DNA of 64,000 nucleotides. It comes from Phycisphaerae bacterium. GTDB taxonomy: Bacteria; Planctomycetota; Phycisphaerae; UBA1845; Fen-1342. The stretch is from assembly GCA_028277645.1 (NCBI GenBank), contig JANQFV010000022.1:1-64000 (forward strand). The letters are read 5' to 3'. Positions 44,746 through 53,267 of the stretch are shown in pieces (position 1 is the stretch's first letter; every line of letters starts with the position of its first letter). The position numbers and the translations under genes are program-made. Below the pieces are notes generated by a model. The model saw nothing but the letters and a program-made list of their open reading frames with translations, was not told the origin of the DNA and did no database searches.

Positions 44746-44771
44746 GGCAGATTCGAACGGGGATCCTTAAG

Positions 44772-45233
44772 CTACGCGGGTACCCAGGCCAGGTCGACCA
44801 TGGAGTTGGTGGGTTGCTTGGTATCGATGGCCGGCTTGACCTTCAGTCCGATTTTCACCTGATCGGGCTTCACGTCCCGCAGCGGCGCCAGCAGGCCGCC
44901 ACTCACGCCATCAAACTCGACAAACGCCACGACGATGGGCTCGGCCAGCGGCTCGTTCTCGAGCGAGTCGTGCAGGACGGTGAAGCTCTGCACGGTGCCG
45001 GGGCTCTGCACGGGGCTGTACTCGGTCATCTCGACGAACGTGTCCTCGCAATACAGGCTGGGCGGCAGATACCGCTTGCCGGTCTTGGGACAGGTCGACG
45101 CCACCAAGTGACCGTGGTCCTTCAGCTCGCGGAAGAACCGCTCGCCGGCGACGCCGTAGGTGTAGCGATAATGCACCTGCCAGTCGCCGTGGACCTGCCG
45201 AAGCTGGTCGGATCGCGTGAGGTATTCGTGCAT
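44772..45233 (-). CDS. DUF35 OB-fold protein with half of its zinc ribbon lost (second copy)
   Basis: The 153-residue protein has the DUF35 layout: an N-terminal helix, a rubredoxin-like ribbon (STCPKTGKRYLPPSLYCEDT) and an OB-fold with a GTVQSFTVLHDS strand. In active family members both CxxC pairs are complete; here Cys48 and Cys62 remain but their partners are Thr51 and Thr65. DUF35 proteins help thiolase-like enzymes, as in archaeal HMG-CoA synthase complexes, BbsAB or ChsH2-Ltp2. It is the last gene of the cluster and has GGAG before the ATG. Confidence 0.78.
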   Translation of the reverse strand: MHEYLTRSDQLRQVHGDWQVHYRYTYGVAGERFFRELKDHGHLVASTCPKTGKRYLPPSLYCEDTFVEMTEYSPVQSPGTVQSFTVLHDSLENEPLAEPIVVAFVEFDGVSGGLLAPLRDVKPDQVKIGLKVKPAIDTKQPTNSMVDLAWVPA

Positions 45234-45299
45234 CGGATTACTCCTGGGGCCAATTTCGATCGTTATCTGCCGAGGGCAGGTGACCGGGTCACAGGCCCG

Positions 45300-45833
45300 C
45301 TACCCACCACCTACCGGGCGGAAGTACAGAATGTCAGTGATTGCACCTTCGCGCTGCTCGGCCGGCTTCCAGACAGCCTCCACTGCCATGCCGACTTTTA
45401 CGCGCTGCAGGACTTCGTCGAGCGTCTCGCCCACCTCACCTAGCAAATGCAGAATCCCCATATTCGGATTTGTGCCATCAATATCGACCACGGCGGGCAC
45501 CTGCGGCGTCTCGCGGCGGGAAGCGTCCCAGTTGACGAACGACACGGAGAACGTGTTCACCGTCCCGGTGTTCGCCAGCTGTACCCATTCGTCGCTGCGC
45601 TGGAAGGAAATCTCGCAGAACATCCGCGGCGGGATCACAACTCGTCCAGAGGCGTTGCACTTCCGGCCGAGCAACTTGCCTTCCTTCAGGCCATCGAGGA
45701 ACTGGCCAACCGCGATGCCGGCGTCGAATTTGTACAGGGCCTTGGGATGCCATTCGGTAACCAGGGCCCGGCCCTCGCGAATATCGGCTTCGCGGAGCGA
45801 GGTGCCACGCAGTTCGGTATTCATCGCGCTCAT
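45300..45833 (-). CDS. DUF35 OB-fold protein with half of its zinc ribbon lost (first copy)
   Basis: The 177-residue protein has an N-terminal extension (about 1-45), a ribbon RKCNASGRVVIPPRMFCEIS and an OB-fold with GTVNTFSVSFVNWD. As in the neighbour, only the first Cys of each CxxC remains (Cys59, Cys73); the second positions are Ser62 and Ser76. The ATG overlaps the thiolase stop (ATGA), so the products are probably made together and may bind each other. Its likely role is substrate or acyl channelling for the thiolase partner. Confidence 0.8.
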   Translation of the reverse strand: MSAMNTELRGTSLREADIREGRALVTEWHPKALYKFDAGIAVGQFLDGLKEGKLLGRKCNASGRVVIPPRMFCEISFQRSDEWVQLANTGTVNTFSVSFVNWDASRRETPQVPAVVDIDGTNPNMGILHLLGEVGETLDEVLQRVKVGMAVEAVWKPAEQREGAITDILYFRPVGGG

Positions 45834-46999
45834 TTCTCCACCCCCATGATCATCACGGTTCCAACCTGCATCAAATCACCCCACGCCTGCGCCATGCCGC
45901 GCTGGGCGCTGCGCTTGATCTGCCGCGCCCCAGCCTTGCCGGCGAGCTGTAAGTAGATCTCGATGGCTTTCATCAAGCCGGCCGCGGCGATCGGGTTGCC
46001 GACGCCCAGCAGACCGCCGGAGGGACTCGCCGGGATGCCGGTCGTGGTATCGCGGTCCCAGAAGCCTTCTTCCAGCCGTTTGGGGGCCTCACCCTTGTCC
46101 GCGAGTTGCAGACCCTCCAGGTGATGCAGCTCCTTGTACGCGAACGGATCGTACGGCTCGACGACGTGGATCTCCTTACGCGGGTCCTTTATACCCGCCA
46201 TCTTGAACGCCATCTTCGCGGCGTTCTCGACGTACTGCGGGTAGGCCAAATCGCGATTCGTCCAGTACGAGGTGTCGAGATTCCACCCGACACCATCGAC
46301 CCAGACGTGTTTGCCGCCCTTCTTCTTGGCGAAGTCCTCGTTGGCGAGCACCATCGCCGCGGCTCCATCGGTCACCGGGCTGACCATCAGCCGCATGACG
46401 GGATAGGCCATGACCTCCGAATTGACGATCTCGTCCACCGAGAAATCGCCCGCGACCTGCGAGGCCGGGTGATCCTTGGCATTCTTCTTGTTCTTGACCG
46501 CGACCTTGGCAATCGTCTCAACCGGAATACCATAGGTCTGCATGTAGCGGTTCATCTCGAGCGAGAAGATCCACAGCAGGTTCACGCCCAGTGGGCGCTC
46601 CGTGAACGGATCATAGATCGCGTTGAACGCGCCCTGCGGGTGCGGCTGCGTGGAGGACATCTTCTCCTCCGCCAGCACCAGGCAGGTGCGGAACGCACCG
46701 CTGGCGACGTGCCACCATCCGGCGGGCACCATGAAGACGCCCGTGCCGCCACCCACGTACACGCGCGTGTACGGCTTGCCTTTCGCGCCGGCACCGTCCA
46801 GCAGGTATTCGCCTTTCATATGCACGCCGTCGAACGCGTCGGGCGCCGTGCCCAGCACGACGCAGTCGATGTCGTCCAAGGTCATGCCGGCGTCGTCCAG
46901 GGCCGCCTGGGCGGCTTCCCAGCACATTTCGCGCCCGGTCTCGAGGGAGCGACGCATGAAGCGGGTCGTGCCCGCACCGAGTACTGCGACTTTGTTCAC
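45830..46999 (-). CDS. Thiolase-superfamily protein lacking the nucleophilic cysteine (first copy)
   Basis: The 389-residue protein has the thiolase fold, with VAVLGAGTTRF at the N terminus and the late loop GGLLGVGNPIAAAGL. The position of the acyl-accepting Cys in the usual CASG is Gly84 (YVGGGTGVFM), and the usual GHPxGATG motif has GNP instead of GHP. Normal Claisen chemistry is therefore unlikely. A Tyr-rich segment (EPYDPFAYKELHHLEGL, about 271-287) sits where Ltp2-type aldolases have catalytic tyrosines. It overlaps DUF35 downstream and follows its paralog by 6 bases. Confidence 0.85.
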   Translation of the reverse strand: MNKVAVLGAGTTRFMRRSLETGREMCWEAAQAALDDAGMTLDDIDCVVLGTAPDAFDGVHMKGEYLLDGAGAKGKPYTRVYVGGGTGVFMVPAGWWHVASGAFRTCLVLAEEKMSSTQPHPQGAFNAIYDPFTERPLGVNLLWIFSLEMNRYMQTYGIPVETIAKVAVKNKKNAKDHPASQVAGDFSVDEIVNSEVMAYPVMRLMVSPVTDGAAAMVLANEDFAKKKGGKHVWVDGVGWNLDTSYWTNRDLAYPQYVENAAKMAFKMAGIKDPRKEIHVVEPYDPFAYKELHHLEGLQLADKGEAPKRLEEGFWDRDTTTGIPASPSGGLLGVGNPIAAAGLMKAIEIYLQLAGKAGARQIKRSAQRGMAQAWGDLMQVGTVMIMGVEK

Positions 47000-47005
47000 G
47001 GTTGT

Positions 47006-48157
47006 TTACCTCCCGCTCAGGATCGCGACCGCGCCGGTGGCCGTCGGCACACCCCGCCACGAGCACACCAATCCCCGCTTCGCCTTGGCCAACTGGCGCT
47101 CGCCCGCCTGACCGCGCAACTGCAACACCACTTCCAGAAGCCCACGGAACGAGGACGCGTCGTGCAGGCTGCCACACCCGAGCGACCCGCCGGAGAGATT
47201 GACCGGCAGGTCGCCATCCGGCTCGAACGTGCCCTTCTCCAGCAGCTTGGCGGCTTGGCCTTCGGGCGCCAGCCCCAGCGCTTCGAGGTGCTGCAGCTCT
47301 TTGTACGAATAGGCGTCATCCACCTCGGCGAAGTCGATCTTGTCCGCCGGCTTCTTGATGTCGGCCAGGGCATACGCACGCTCGGCAGCCTGCGTGGTGT
47401 ACGCGGCCTTGCCCCACGTGCGGGTGTGAACGTTGCACGAATCGGAACTCCAGCCGATGCCATCGAGGTTCACCGGCTTGCCCTTACAGCGCTTCATGCC
47501 CGCCTCGTTGGCGACGATCAGGACGATCGCCCCATCGGCCGGCGGCGCGATGGCCAGCTCGGTGAGCGGCTCCGCGACCGGCCGCGAAGCCAGCACCTGT
47601 TCCGGGTCGATCTTGGCCGGGTAGGCCGCCAGCGGGTTCTTCAGCGCGTTCCGCTTGTTCTTGGCGACGACCCGGGCCGCCTGGACCGGCGTCGTACCAC
47701 TCTCGTGGCAGAACCGCTGCATCTCCAGCCCCGCCACGAAAGTCGGGGCCCAGCCATGCGGACGCACAAACACCGGATCCAGCGCCATCGCCTCGATATG
47801 GGCCGGGTGCAAGACGTTCGATGCCTTCGAATGGCCTTCGAGCAGAATGACATCCGCGATGCCGGTGTTCAGCAACATCCACGCCGTACCCAGCGCCTGC
47901 AGGCCGTCGCCGGTGACCGTCTGCACCGGCTTGTAGACCACGCCGAGCTGGTCAGGCACATACTCATCGGTGATGCAAGTGCCCTCCCGATAGTCCTCGC
48001 CCAGGGCGATAACGGAGTCGACCTCCTTGGGCGTGATGCCCGCGTCCTCGTAGGCGCGGACCGCCGCCTCAAAGATCATTTCGCGAAACGAGACGTCTGG
48101 GCTGACCGCTCGCAGCGAAGTGTACCCGACTCCTACAATTGCCACCCGTTCTTTCAT
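47006..48157 (-). CDS. Thiolase-superfamily protein lacking the nucleophilic cysteine (second copy)
   Basis: The 383-residue protein has VAIVGVGYTSLR, VDSVIALGEDYREG and a late NLSGGSLGCGSLHDASS loop. The Cys position is Thr82 (TVTGDGLQAL), and the GHP His is replaced (GSLHD). The same Tyr-rich segment is present (EVDDAYSYKELQHLEALGL). It is divergent from its paralog, so the pair may form a heteromer. It is the first gene of the four-gene cluster. The start is at 48157; a 13-base-pair palindrome lies 62 bases upstream. Confidence 0.85.
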   Translation of the reverse strand: MKERVAIVGVGYTSLRAVSPDVSFREMIFEAAVRAYEDAGITPKEVDSVIALGEDYREGTCITDEYVPDQLGVVYKPVQTVTGDGLQALGTAWMLLNTGIADVILLEGHSKASNVLHPAHIEAMALDPVFVRPHGWAPTFVAGLEMQRFCHESGTTPVQAARVVAKNKRNALKNPLAAYPAKIDPEQVLASRPVAEPLTELAIAPPADGAIVLIVANEAGMKRCKGKPVNLDGIGWSSDSCNVHTRTWGKAAYTTQAAERAYALADIKKPADKIDFAEVDDAYSYKELQHLEALGLAPEGQAAKLLEKGTFEPDGDLPVNLSGGSLGCGSLHDASSFRGLLEVVLQLRGQAGERQLAKAKRGLVCSWRGVPTATGAVAILSGR

Positions 48158-48218
48158 AAGCCGTAACCTCGCTTACTGACTATCGCCCCCGGGTGGGGCT
48201 ACCTGTGCCCGACACTCC

Positions 48219-48251
48219 CGAATGATCACCGTTACCGTCGGTGATCATTCG
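48219..48251. promoter_or_regulatory. 13-bp perfect palindrome upstream of the thiolase/DUF35 operon
   Basis: CGAATGATCACCG (48219-48231) is followed by a 7-base spacer and CGGTGATCATTCG (48239-48251). The site is 62 bases before the first start codon. A long perfect inverted repeat at this spot suits a dimeric repressor operator; a hairpin in RNA is the alternative. No regulator gene is adjacent. Confidence 0.5.
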
Positions 48252-48722
48252 TGGTCCGGCACGCCTCGTCGAGAGCTCGATGATGTGCAGCTCCGACGCC
48301 AAGTCCGCGCATTCTACACCGCGGACACCACCGGCGAAACCAGCGCAACGCGGTATGGCCGCGCGTACCGTGCGTGCGTGTCGCAGAGGTGCACACTCCC
48401 TCTCGCGGCTGCGCCCCCGGGACGCAGACCGCGCGTCGGGGATGAAAGCCACGGCGGCGCCGGTGGATACGCATGCGTCGGCCCGTCTGCGGACGGGTTG
48501 GCAACCTGGCCTGGGCGCCGGCGTAGCGACGCAACCTATCTCAATCACGACAGATAAGGCGCCGCTGATCAAATCGGCGCGATGAATTGAACCAGTTCTG
48601 AAACGGTCGGCGAGTATCGTCGACCGTTTCTACATTATCTGGATAATTCGCATCGCATTTCGCCCGCGGCGCTTGCATACTGAGGGTAAGCGTGCAACGC
48701 GCCGTCTTGCGAAAGGGCGAAG
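48252..48722. other. Intergenic stretch with a hairpin
   Basis: No gene is supported between the thiolase cluster and the DUF2007 gene; open frames here lack ribosome binding sites and motifs. GAAACGGTCG (48600-48609) pairs with CGACCGTTTC (48621-48630) and is followed by TACATTATCT. Confidence 0.5.
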
Positions 48723-48983
48723 ATGAAGACGCAGGAATTGGTACCCATCTACTTTCCCGAAGACCACCTCGAAGCAGATGCAATCCGACAGGCGCTGACC
48801 GACGAAGACATCCCCTGCCACATCGAACGAGAGAACCAGGCTGCGCTGGCCGGCAGTAGCTTCATGTCGAACACCGGTCGCTGGCGCATGCGTCTCTTGG
48901 TCAAAGCGAGCGACGCAAACCGCGCCCGCTATCTGATCGAGAACACGCAGTGGCCGACATTCGGCCTCCCTGGGGAGGACTGA
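48723..48983 (+). CDS. DUF2007 family protein
   Basis: The 86-residue protein has LVPIYFPEDHLEADAIRQAL, HIERENQAALAG and MRLLVKASDANRARYLIEN, which fit DUF2007, small proteins with a ferredoxin-like fold and a proposed signalling role. AAGGGCGAAG precedes the ATG. It is isolated and faces away from the thiolase cluster. Confidence 0.7.
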   Translation: MKTQELVPIYFPEDHLEADAIRQALTDEDIPCHIERENQAALAGSSFMSNTGRWRMRLLVKASDANRARYLIENTQWPTFGLPGED

Positions 48984-49017
48984 ATCGGCGTTCGACACCT
49001 GCCGAAGCACCAGTGTT

Positions 49018-50154
49018 CTAGTACGCGATCACCTTGCGCACCAGCGCCGATGTCAGCTTGAGTCCCGCCAGTATCTTTGCGATGCGCTCACCCGCCTGCC
49101 CGTCGCCGTACACACTCTGACCGCCCGGACGCGGTCGCTTCCGCAGCGCAATGCACAAGGCTCCCGAAATCTCGCTCGCGCTCTCGCCGCACGAAATGAC
49201 AGAGGATCCGCCGAGCTCACGGCCCGCCTGCCGGTCGCCAACGTTCACCGATGGAGTACCGGCCAACGGCGCTTCGATGATTCCGCTCGACGAGTTGCCT
49301 ACGAGCACCTTCGCGCGCAGTAGCGCCTCAAGGTATACCGGCCGCGGCAACGAACGGGTCACGCTGACCTCACCCGCTGCCGACTTACGCACGTGCCCCT
49401 CGATCGCGCGCAGCACGCCCTGATGGCCGCGGTCGGTATTCGGATAGAGTATCGTCCGTTGCAAGCCTGCGCGTGCGACCGCTTCTAGTAGGCGCTTCAT
49501 CACGCGAGCTTCGACGGCCGGCTCCCGACCGTGCGCGTGATAGACCACCAGCGCTTCCTGCGCTCGCTCCACGCGTGGCTTCTTCTTCAGCAGCGTGCGC
49601 AAATCGTCGAGCCCCGGCGCGCCGACTACGTATACGCGCGCCGTGTCTTCGCCCATGCGCACAATGCGACGCCCGGCCTGTTTCGTCGCCGCGAAGTGGA
49701 CGTGCGCCAGCTTCGTGATCGCGTGCCGCATGGAATCGTCGAAATCCCCCGGGGCCACGTCACCGCCGTGAATGTGCGCCAACACGCGCCCCGTCGTCAC
49801 GGCCGCCAGCGCCCCCGCCAGCGCTTCGATCCGATCGCCCAGCACAACCACGACATCCGTTCTGGCCTGCTCGAAGTACTTCGCAATTCCGCGAATCCCC
49901 CGCGCCAACCCGTCCGCCTGATCCGTTGGCGAATCATCGCCACGCTGCATCGGCACACGCGCCGCAATCGGCCAACCGTCGGCGCGAATAGTGTCGACCG
50001 TATGCCCGAACTGCCGTAGCAAGTGCATGCCGGTGACAACGAGCTGTAGCTCCATGCCGCGCCGCCGTGCGATCCCCGCGAGCAGCGACCGCAGCACGCC
50101 GTACTCGGCGCGCGTACCCGTGACAATCGCTACTCTCCGGCGCCGCCGGCTCAT
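49018..50154 (-). CDS. neuC: UDP-GlcNAc 2-epimerase (hydrolysing)
   Basis: The 378-residue protein is the NeuC/LegG type: VAIVTGTRAEYGVLRSLL, VVVVLGDRIEALAGALAA, HIHGGDVAPGDFDDSMRHAITKLAHVHF, and the C-terminal LVGNSSSGIIEAPL. It opens UDP-GlcNAc or a diacetamido analogue to give the N-acetylhexosamine that NeuB condenses. The ATG overlaps the neuB stop (ATGA). Whether the final sugar is sialic, legionaminic or another nonulosonic acid cannot be told from this. Confidence 0.92.
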   Translation of the reverse strand: MSRRRRRVAIVTGTRAEYGVLRSLLAGIARRRGMELQLVVTGMHLLRQFGHTVDTIRADGWPIAARVPMQRGDDSPTDQADGLARGIRGIAKYFEQARTDVVVVLGDRIEALAGALAAVTTGRVLAHIHGGDVAPGDFDDSMRHAITKLAHVHFAATKQAGRRIVRMGEDTARVYVVGAPGLDDLRTLLKKKPRVERAQEALVVYHAHGREPAVEARVMKRLLEAVARAGLQRTILYPNTDRGHQGVLRAIEGHVRKSAAGEVSVTRSLPRPVYLEALLRAKVLVGNSSSGIIEAPLAGTPSVNVGDRQAGRELGGSSVISCGESASEISGALCIALRKRPRPGGQSVYGDGQAGERIAKILAGLKLTSALVRKVIAY

Positions 50155-51212
50155 TCGAGCATGTCCCACGTCAGCGCGGTGTCGGCGGACACGTCGACTT
50201 TTATCGCCTTACCGATCACGCGCTCCATTTCCGTCGGCGAGATCCCACCCGCCGGCCGCTTCACGTCGAGCATCCGCGGCGTCAACGCCGCCCCGGCCGA
50301 GACGTCGCAACTGACCACGACGCTCCTCCGCGCCGCCTGTCGCACGTTCTCTTCCAGATCCACATAACCAAGTACGCCACTACCCAGCGCACGTTCGGCC
50401 TCCCGCGCGGCGGCGATGTAGGCTCGTAGTCCATCGGGTTCCAGCGACAACGCATGATCCGGTCCTTCGGCACCACGATCCAGCGTAAAGTGCTTTTCCA
50501 GTACACACGCCCCCGCCGCCACCGCCCAACCGGCGATCGTCGTCTCCGTCGTGTGATCGCTGAAGCCGCACGGTACGCCGAACGTGTCACGCAGTGTCGC
50601 GATCGCGCGCAGATTCGCCGCCTCCACCGGCGTTGGATACGCGCTGACACAGTGCAGTAAGACGAGCCGGTCGACCATGTTCCACGCCCGTAACTGGTTA
50701 ACCACCGCCTGCATTTCATCGCGCGTTGCTGCCCCGGTCGAAACGATCAACGGCACGCCCATCGCTACGGCGCGCTCCAGCAATGGCACGTTGTTCAGAT
50801 CCGTCGAAGCTATCTTCAGCGCCCGCACGCCCAGCGAATCCAGCCGCGTGATGTCATCAATACTGAACGGCGTCGCCAGAAACTCGACGCCGCACGCCGC
50901 GCAGTGCGCGGTCACCCGCTCGAATTCCGCGTCCGAAAGCTCCAGCGCTTCCAGCATCGCCCGTTGCGATGTCGCACCAGCAGCGCGCTGGTACTCCGCA
51001 ACAGGCGCTTGTTCGCTCACGAACCGGCTGGCCCGAAACACCTGAAACTTCACGACGTCCGCGCCGGCCTCCGCCGCCGCTTCGACCAGGTGCAGCGCCT
51101 GATCCACACTTCCGTTGTGATTGACCCCCGCCTCGGCGACGATCAGCGTCGGTGCTTCGTCACCTACGATCCGCTCACCGATCCGAACCGTTCGCATTGT
51201 GCCGCCGTCCAT
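50151..51212 (-). CDS. neuB: Nonulosonic acid synthase
   Basis: The 353-residue protein condenses phosphoenolpyruvate with an N-acetylhexosamine. Signatures are LIVAEAGVNHNGSVDQA, DVVKFQVFRASRFVS, FLATPFSIDD, LKIASTDLNNVPLL, ISTGAAT (as IVSTGAATRDEM), the SDHT and LEKHFTLDR motifs, GPDHALSLEP, and a C-terminal SAF/antifreeze-like domain (about 290-350). The start is uncertain: ATG at 51212 is given; 51197 or a TTG at 51248 are possible. Coupled to neuC downstream and neuA upstream. Confidence 0.92.
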   Translation of the reverse strand: MDGGTMRTVRIGERIVGDEAPTLIVAEAGVNHNGSVDQALHLVEAAAEAGADVVKFQVFRASRFVSEQAPVAEYQRAAGATSQRAMLEALELSDAEFERVTAHCAACGVEFLATPFSIDDITRLDSLGVRALKIASTDLNNVPLLERAVAMGVPLIVSTGAATRDEMQAVVNQLRAWNMVDRLVLLHCVSAYPTPVEAANLRAIATLRDTFGVPCGFSDHTTETTIAGWAVAAGACVLEKHFTLDRGAEGPDHALSLEPDGLRAYIAAAREAERALGSGVLGYVDLEENVRQAARRSVVVSCDVSAGAALTPRMLDVKRPAGGISPTEMERVIGKAIKVDVSADTALTWDMLE

Positions 51213-51231
51213 GGCCACGAGTGCATCCTGC

Positions 51232-51927
51232 TCAGGTTGATGATCCAACGGGCTCCGGGAAGCCTACACGTTCCATCAGCAACCGCGCCTGCTCAAGGTC
51301 TTCGCGCGTGTCAATGTCGACGCCGCGCGCCGCTGGCATGACATACGCAATCGTTTTCCGCGGCGGCGTGCCGTTCACATAATCGTCCCAACAGTGTACG
51401 TAGATTGCGCCGTTCAGACGACAGACCGGACCAACGCCAACATAACGCTCGAAGCTGCCGTCGCGACCGATGCGCCCCAGCCAGTTTTCCGGTGACACCG
51501 GTGACACCGACACGACCGCACACGGTGCGTTCTCCTCGAACAGACTCCACGCTGCCTGAATGTCCGCCGTCGTGCGCAGCGGCGACGTCGGTTGCAACAC
51601 CATGACGGCGTCGTAACGCTCGCCGCGCCGCGCCAGGAATTCGAGCACGTGGAGATTCGCGTCGCGCGTCGGCGTCCCGGGGCCTGCCAGCGCTGCCGGT
51701 CGTAGCGTCGGCGCACTCACGCCCGCCTCGGTCGCAACCGCCGCGATCTCCGGGCTGTCCGTGTTCACATACACGGCGTCGAGCACGTTGGCCCCGTGAG
51801 CCGCTTCACAGGTATGCGCGATCAGGGGTTTGCCCGCGAGGGGCACGAGGTTCTTGCCTACCACGCGCTCGGACCCCGCCCGGGCAGGTATCAATCCGAC
51901 AACCGTCAATCCAGCTCTCCGGGTCAC
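51232..51927 (-). CDS. neuA: CMP-nonulosonic acid cytidylyltransferase
   Basis: The 231-residue protein activates the sugar acid with CTP. It has the nucleotide-binding IPARAGSERVVGKNLVPLAGKP region (residues 13-34), LQPTSPLRTTADI, the PENW stretch and the LNGAIYV motif. The GTG start is 39 bases after the TrkH-like stop. With neuB and neuC it makes an activated nine-carbon acid; no glycosyltransferase is in the window, so its destination is unknown. Confidence 0.92.
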   Translation of the reverse strand: MTRRAGLTVVGLIPARAGSERVVGKNLVPLAGKPLIAHTCEAAHGANVLDAVYVNTDSPEIAAVATEAGVSAPTLRPAALAGPGTPTRDANLHVLEFLARRGERYDAVMVLQPTSPLRTTADIQAAWSLFEENAPCAVVSVSPVSPENWLGRIGRDGSFERYVGVGPVCRLNGAIYVHCWDDYVNGTPPRKTIAYVMPAARGVDIDTREDLEQARLLMERVGFPEPVGSST

Positions 51928-51965
51928 ACCACTCGGGCAGATCGACGCCTCCGGTAGTCACTGCG

Positions 51966-53255
51966 TCATTGCCCAGGTGTGTTCTTCTGCGGAGCGTGCC
52001 CGATGATGAACAACGGCAGCACGCGGCCAATCCACATCGCAGCCATCAGCCAGGCCATGCCGTACTGATAACCATCGACGGATCGGCCCATACCACTGGA
52101 GAGGTTGAGGCCCGTGATGGAACCGCTCACGCCAGCCGTGACGGCCGCCCCGCTCACCGCACCAGATGCATCCAGTAGGGCCGCGCCAAACGTCGGCGGA
52201 ATCTCGTACGACGAATGCAACCACGTGGAGAGCAGCAGCAGACCTATCGCAACTACGCACGTGAGCAGGAGTTGCGCGATTATTACCCGGGCGGAGACGA
52301 TCGCCGCCCGCGGCCCCTGACCGGCCCGAATCCACCCCAATGCCACTAGCACGAGGACGAACCCGACACCCCCAGTCGCGGAACCGCCAACGCCGCCAAT
52401 CAACTCGACAAACCCGAGAACAGCCAACGTCCCGTCTGATCTGTCCTCTGGGCCGGGGGCCTGTGTGGGCACGCCGGACGTCCCGGCGGCGACGGTCATC
52501 CACAGTGTGTCGGCGCCGCGCCGCCCCATATCGACGCTTGTGTTTGGCGCCTGATGTCCGCGCCCGCGTCCATTCTCACGCCGCGTCTCCAGGCCGACGA
52601 TCGCCGCCGCCGCCACGATCAGCACCAGCACGTATCCACCGACGATGTAACCCACTCGACGCCCGACGATCAGCCGCCGCCATTGCGCCGAGAACATCGC
52701 CAGCCAGACGCCCCAACCCAACGCGCCGAGGAACCCAGTCACCGCAATCAACCAGCCGACGCGCGGTCCACGCCACCAGCCCAGCGACGCCCCCGTACTG
52801 AGACCATTCCACACCGCGGTCGCAATCCCGCCGTGCTCCGCATCGTAGCGCCCGGCAAGCGCGACAATCCCCGCCGCCAACGCAAGCACCAGCCCGAACA
52901 ACCCCAGTACAACTCGGCGTGACGGCAACATGAACCGTGGCAATACGAAGAAGCTGATGACCGCCTGGTGAAACGCGATCACGTACAGCACCGCGCCGAT
53001 CAGCCCCAGCACCAGGAGAATCCAGCGCCCCACGTCGGTGTATTGCTGCTCCAGATCGAACGACAGCAGTCCGACGCCACACACCGCGCTGGTCGCATCA
53101 AACGCCGCCTGCCAGTACGGCCGCAGTCCGTACGATCCACGCTCGCGCTCAGTCAGATTGAGTGCGCCGGTCGTGGTGAGCAGCACCGACCCGATAACGG
53201 ACAGCACCACCAGCGCGAGCAGCAGCCAGTATTCCGGTCGACGGAGTCGTTTCAT
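51966..53255 (-). CDS. Divergent TrkH-like membrane protein
   Basis: The 429-residue protein has eight to ten helices and an N-terminal loop TSAVCGVGLLSFD that matches the first TrkH pore loop (TSAVCVTGLITVD in the TrkH at 58906). Later loops are weaker: LSTGASLGW, VGGSATGGVGF (versus GGSPGSCAGGIKT) and SGAVSGAAVTAGV. It lacks the Lys of the GGIK motif, and its filter loops are altered, so transport is doubtful. It is 12 bases after mutS and 38 bases before neuA, in an operon with no obvious ion role. Confidence 0.68.
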   Translation of the reverse strand: MKRLRRPEYWLLLALVVLSVIGSVLLTTTGALNLTERERGSYGLRPYWQAAFDATSAVCGVGLLSFDLEQQYTDVGRWILLVLGLIGAVLYVIAFHQAVISFFVLPRFMLPSRRVVLGLFGLVLALAAGIVALAGRYDAEHGGIATAVWNGLSTGASLGWWRGPRVGWLIAVTGFLGALGWGVWLAMFSAQWRRLIVGRRVGYIVGGYVLVLIVAAAAIVGLETRRENGRGRGHQAPNTSVDMGRRGADTLWMTVAAGTSGVPTQAPGPEDRSDGTLAVLGFVELIGGVGGSATGGVGFVLVLVALGWIRAGQGPRAAIVSARVIIAQLLLTCVVAIGLLLLSTWLHSSYEIPPTFGAALLDASGAVSGAAVTAGVSGSITGLNLSSGMGRSVDGYQYGMAWLMAAMWIGRVLPLFIIGHAPQKNTPGQ

Positions 53256-53267
53256 GGCGAAGCCTCT

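Noticed and set aside
44745..44765. Possible tRNA on the minus strand (TTCGAAT T-loop)
   Set aside because: The bases flanking TTCGAAT do not pair as a T-stem and no acceptor or anticodon arm fits around it.
48222..48557. 111-codon frame near the palindrome
   Set aside because: It starts inside the inverted repeat, lacks a ribosome binding site and shows no family match.
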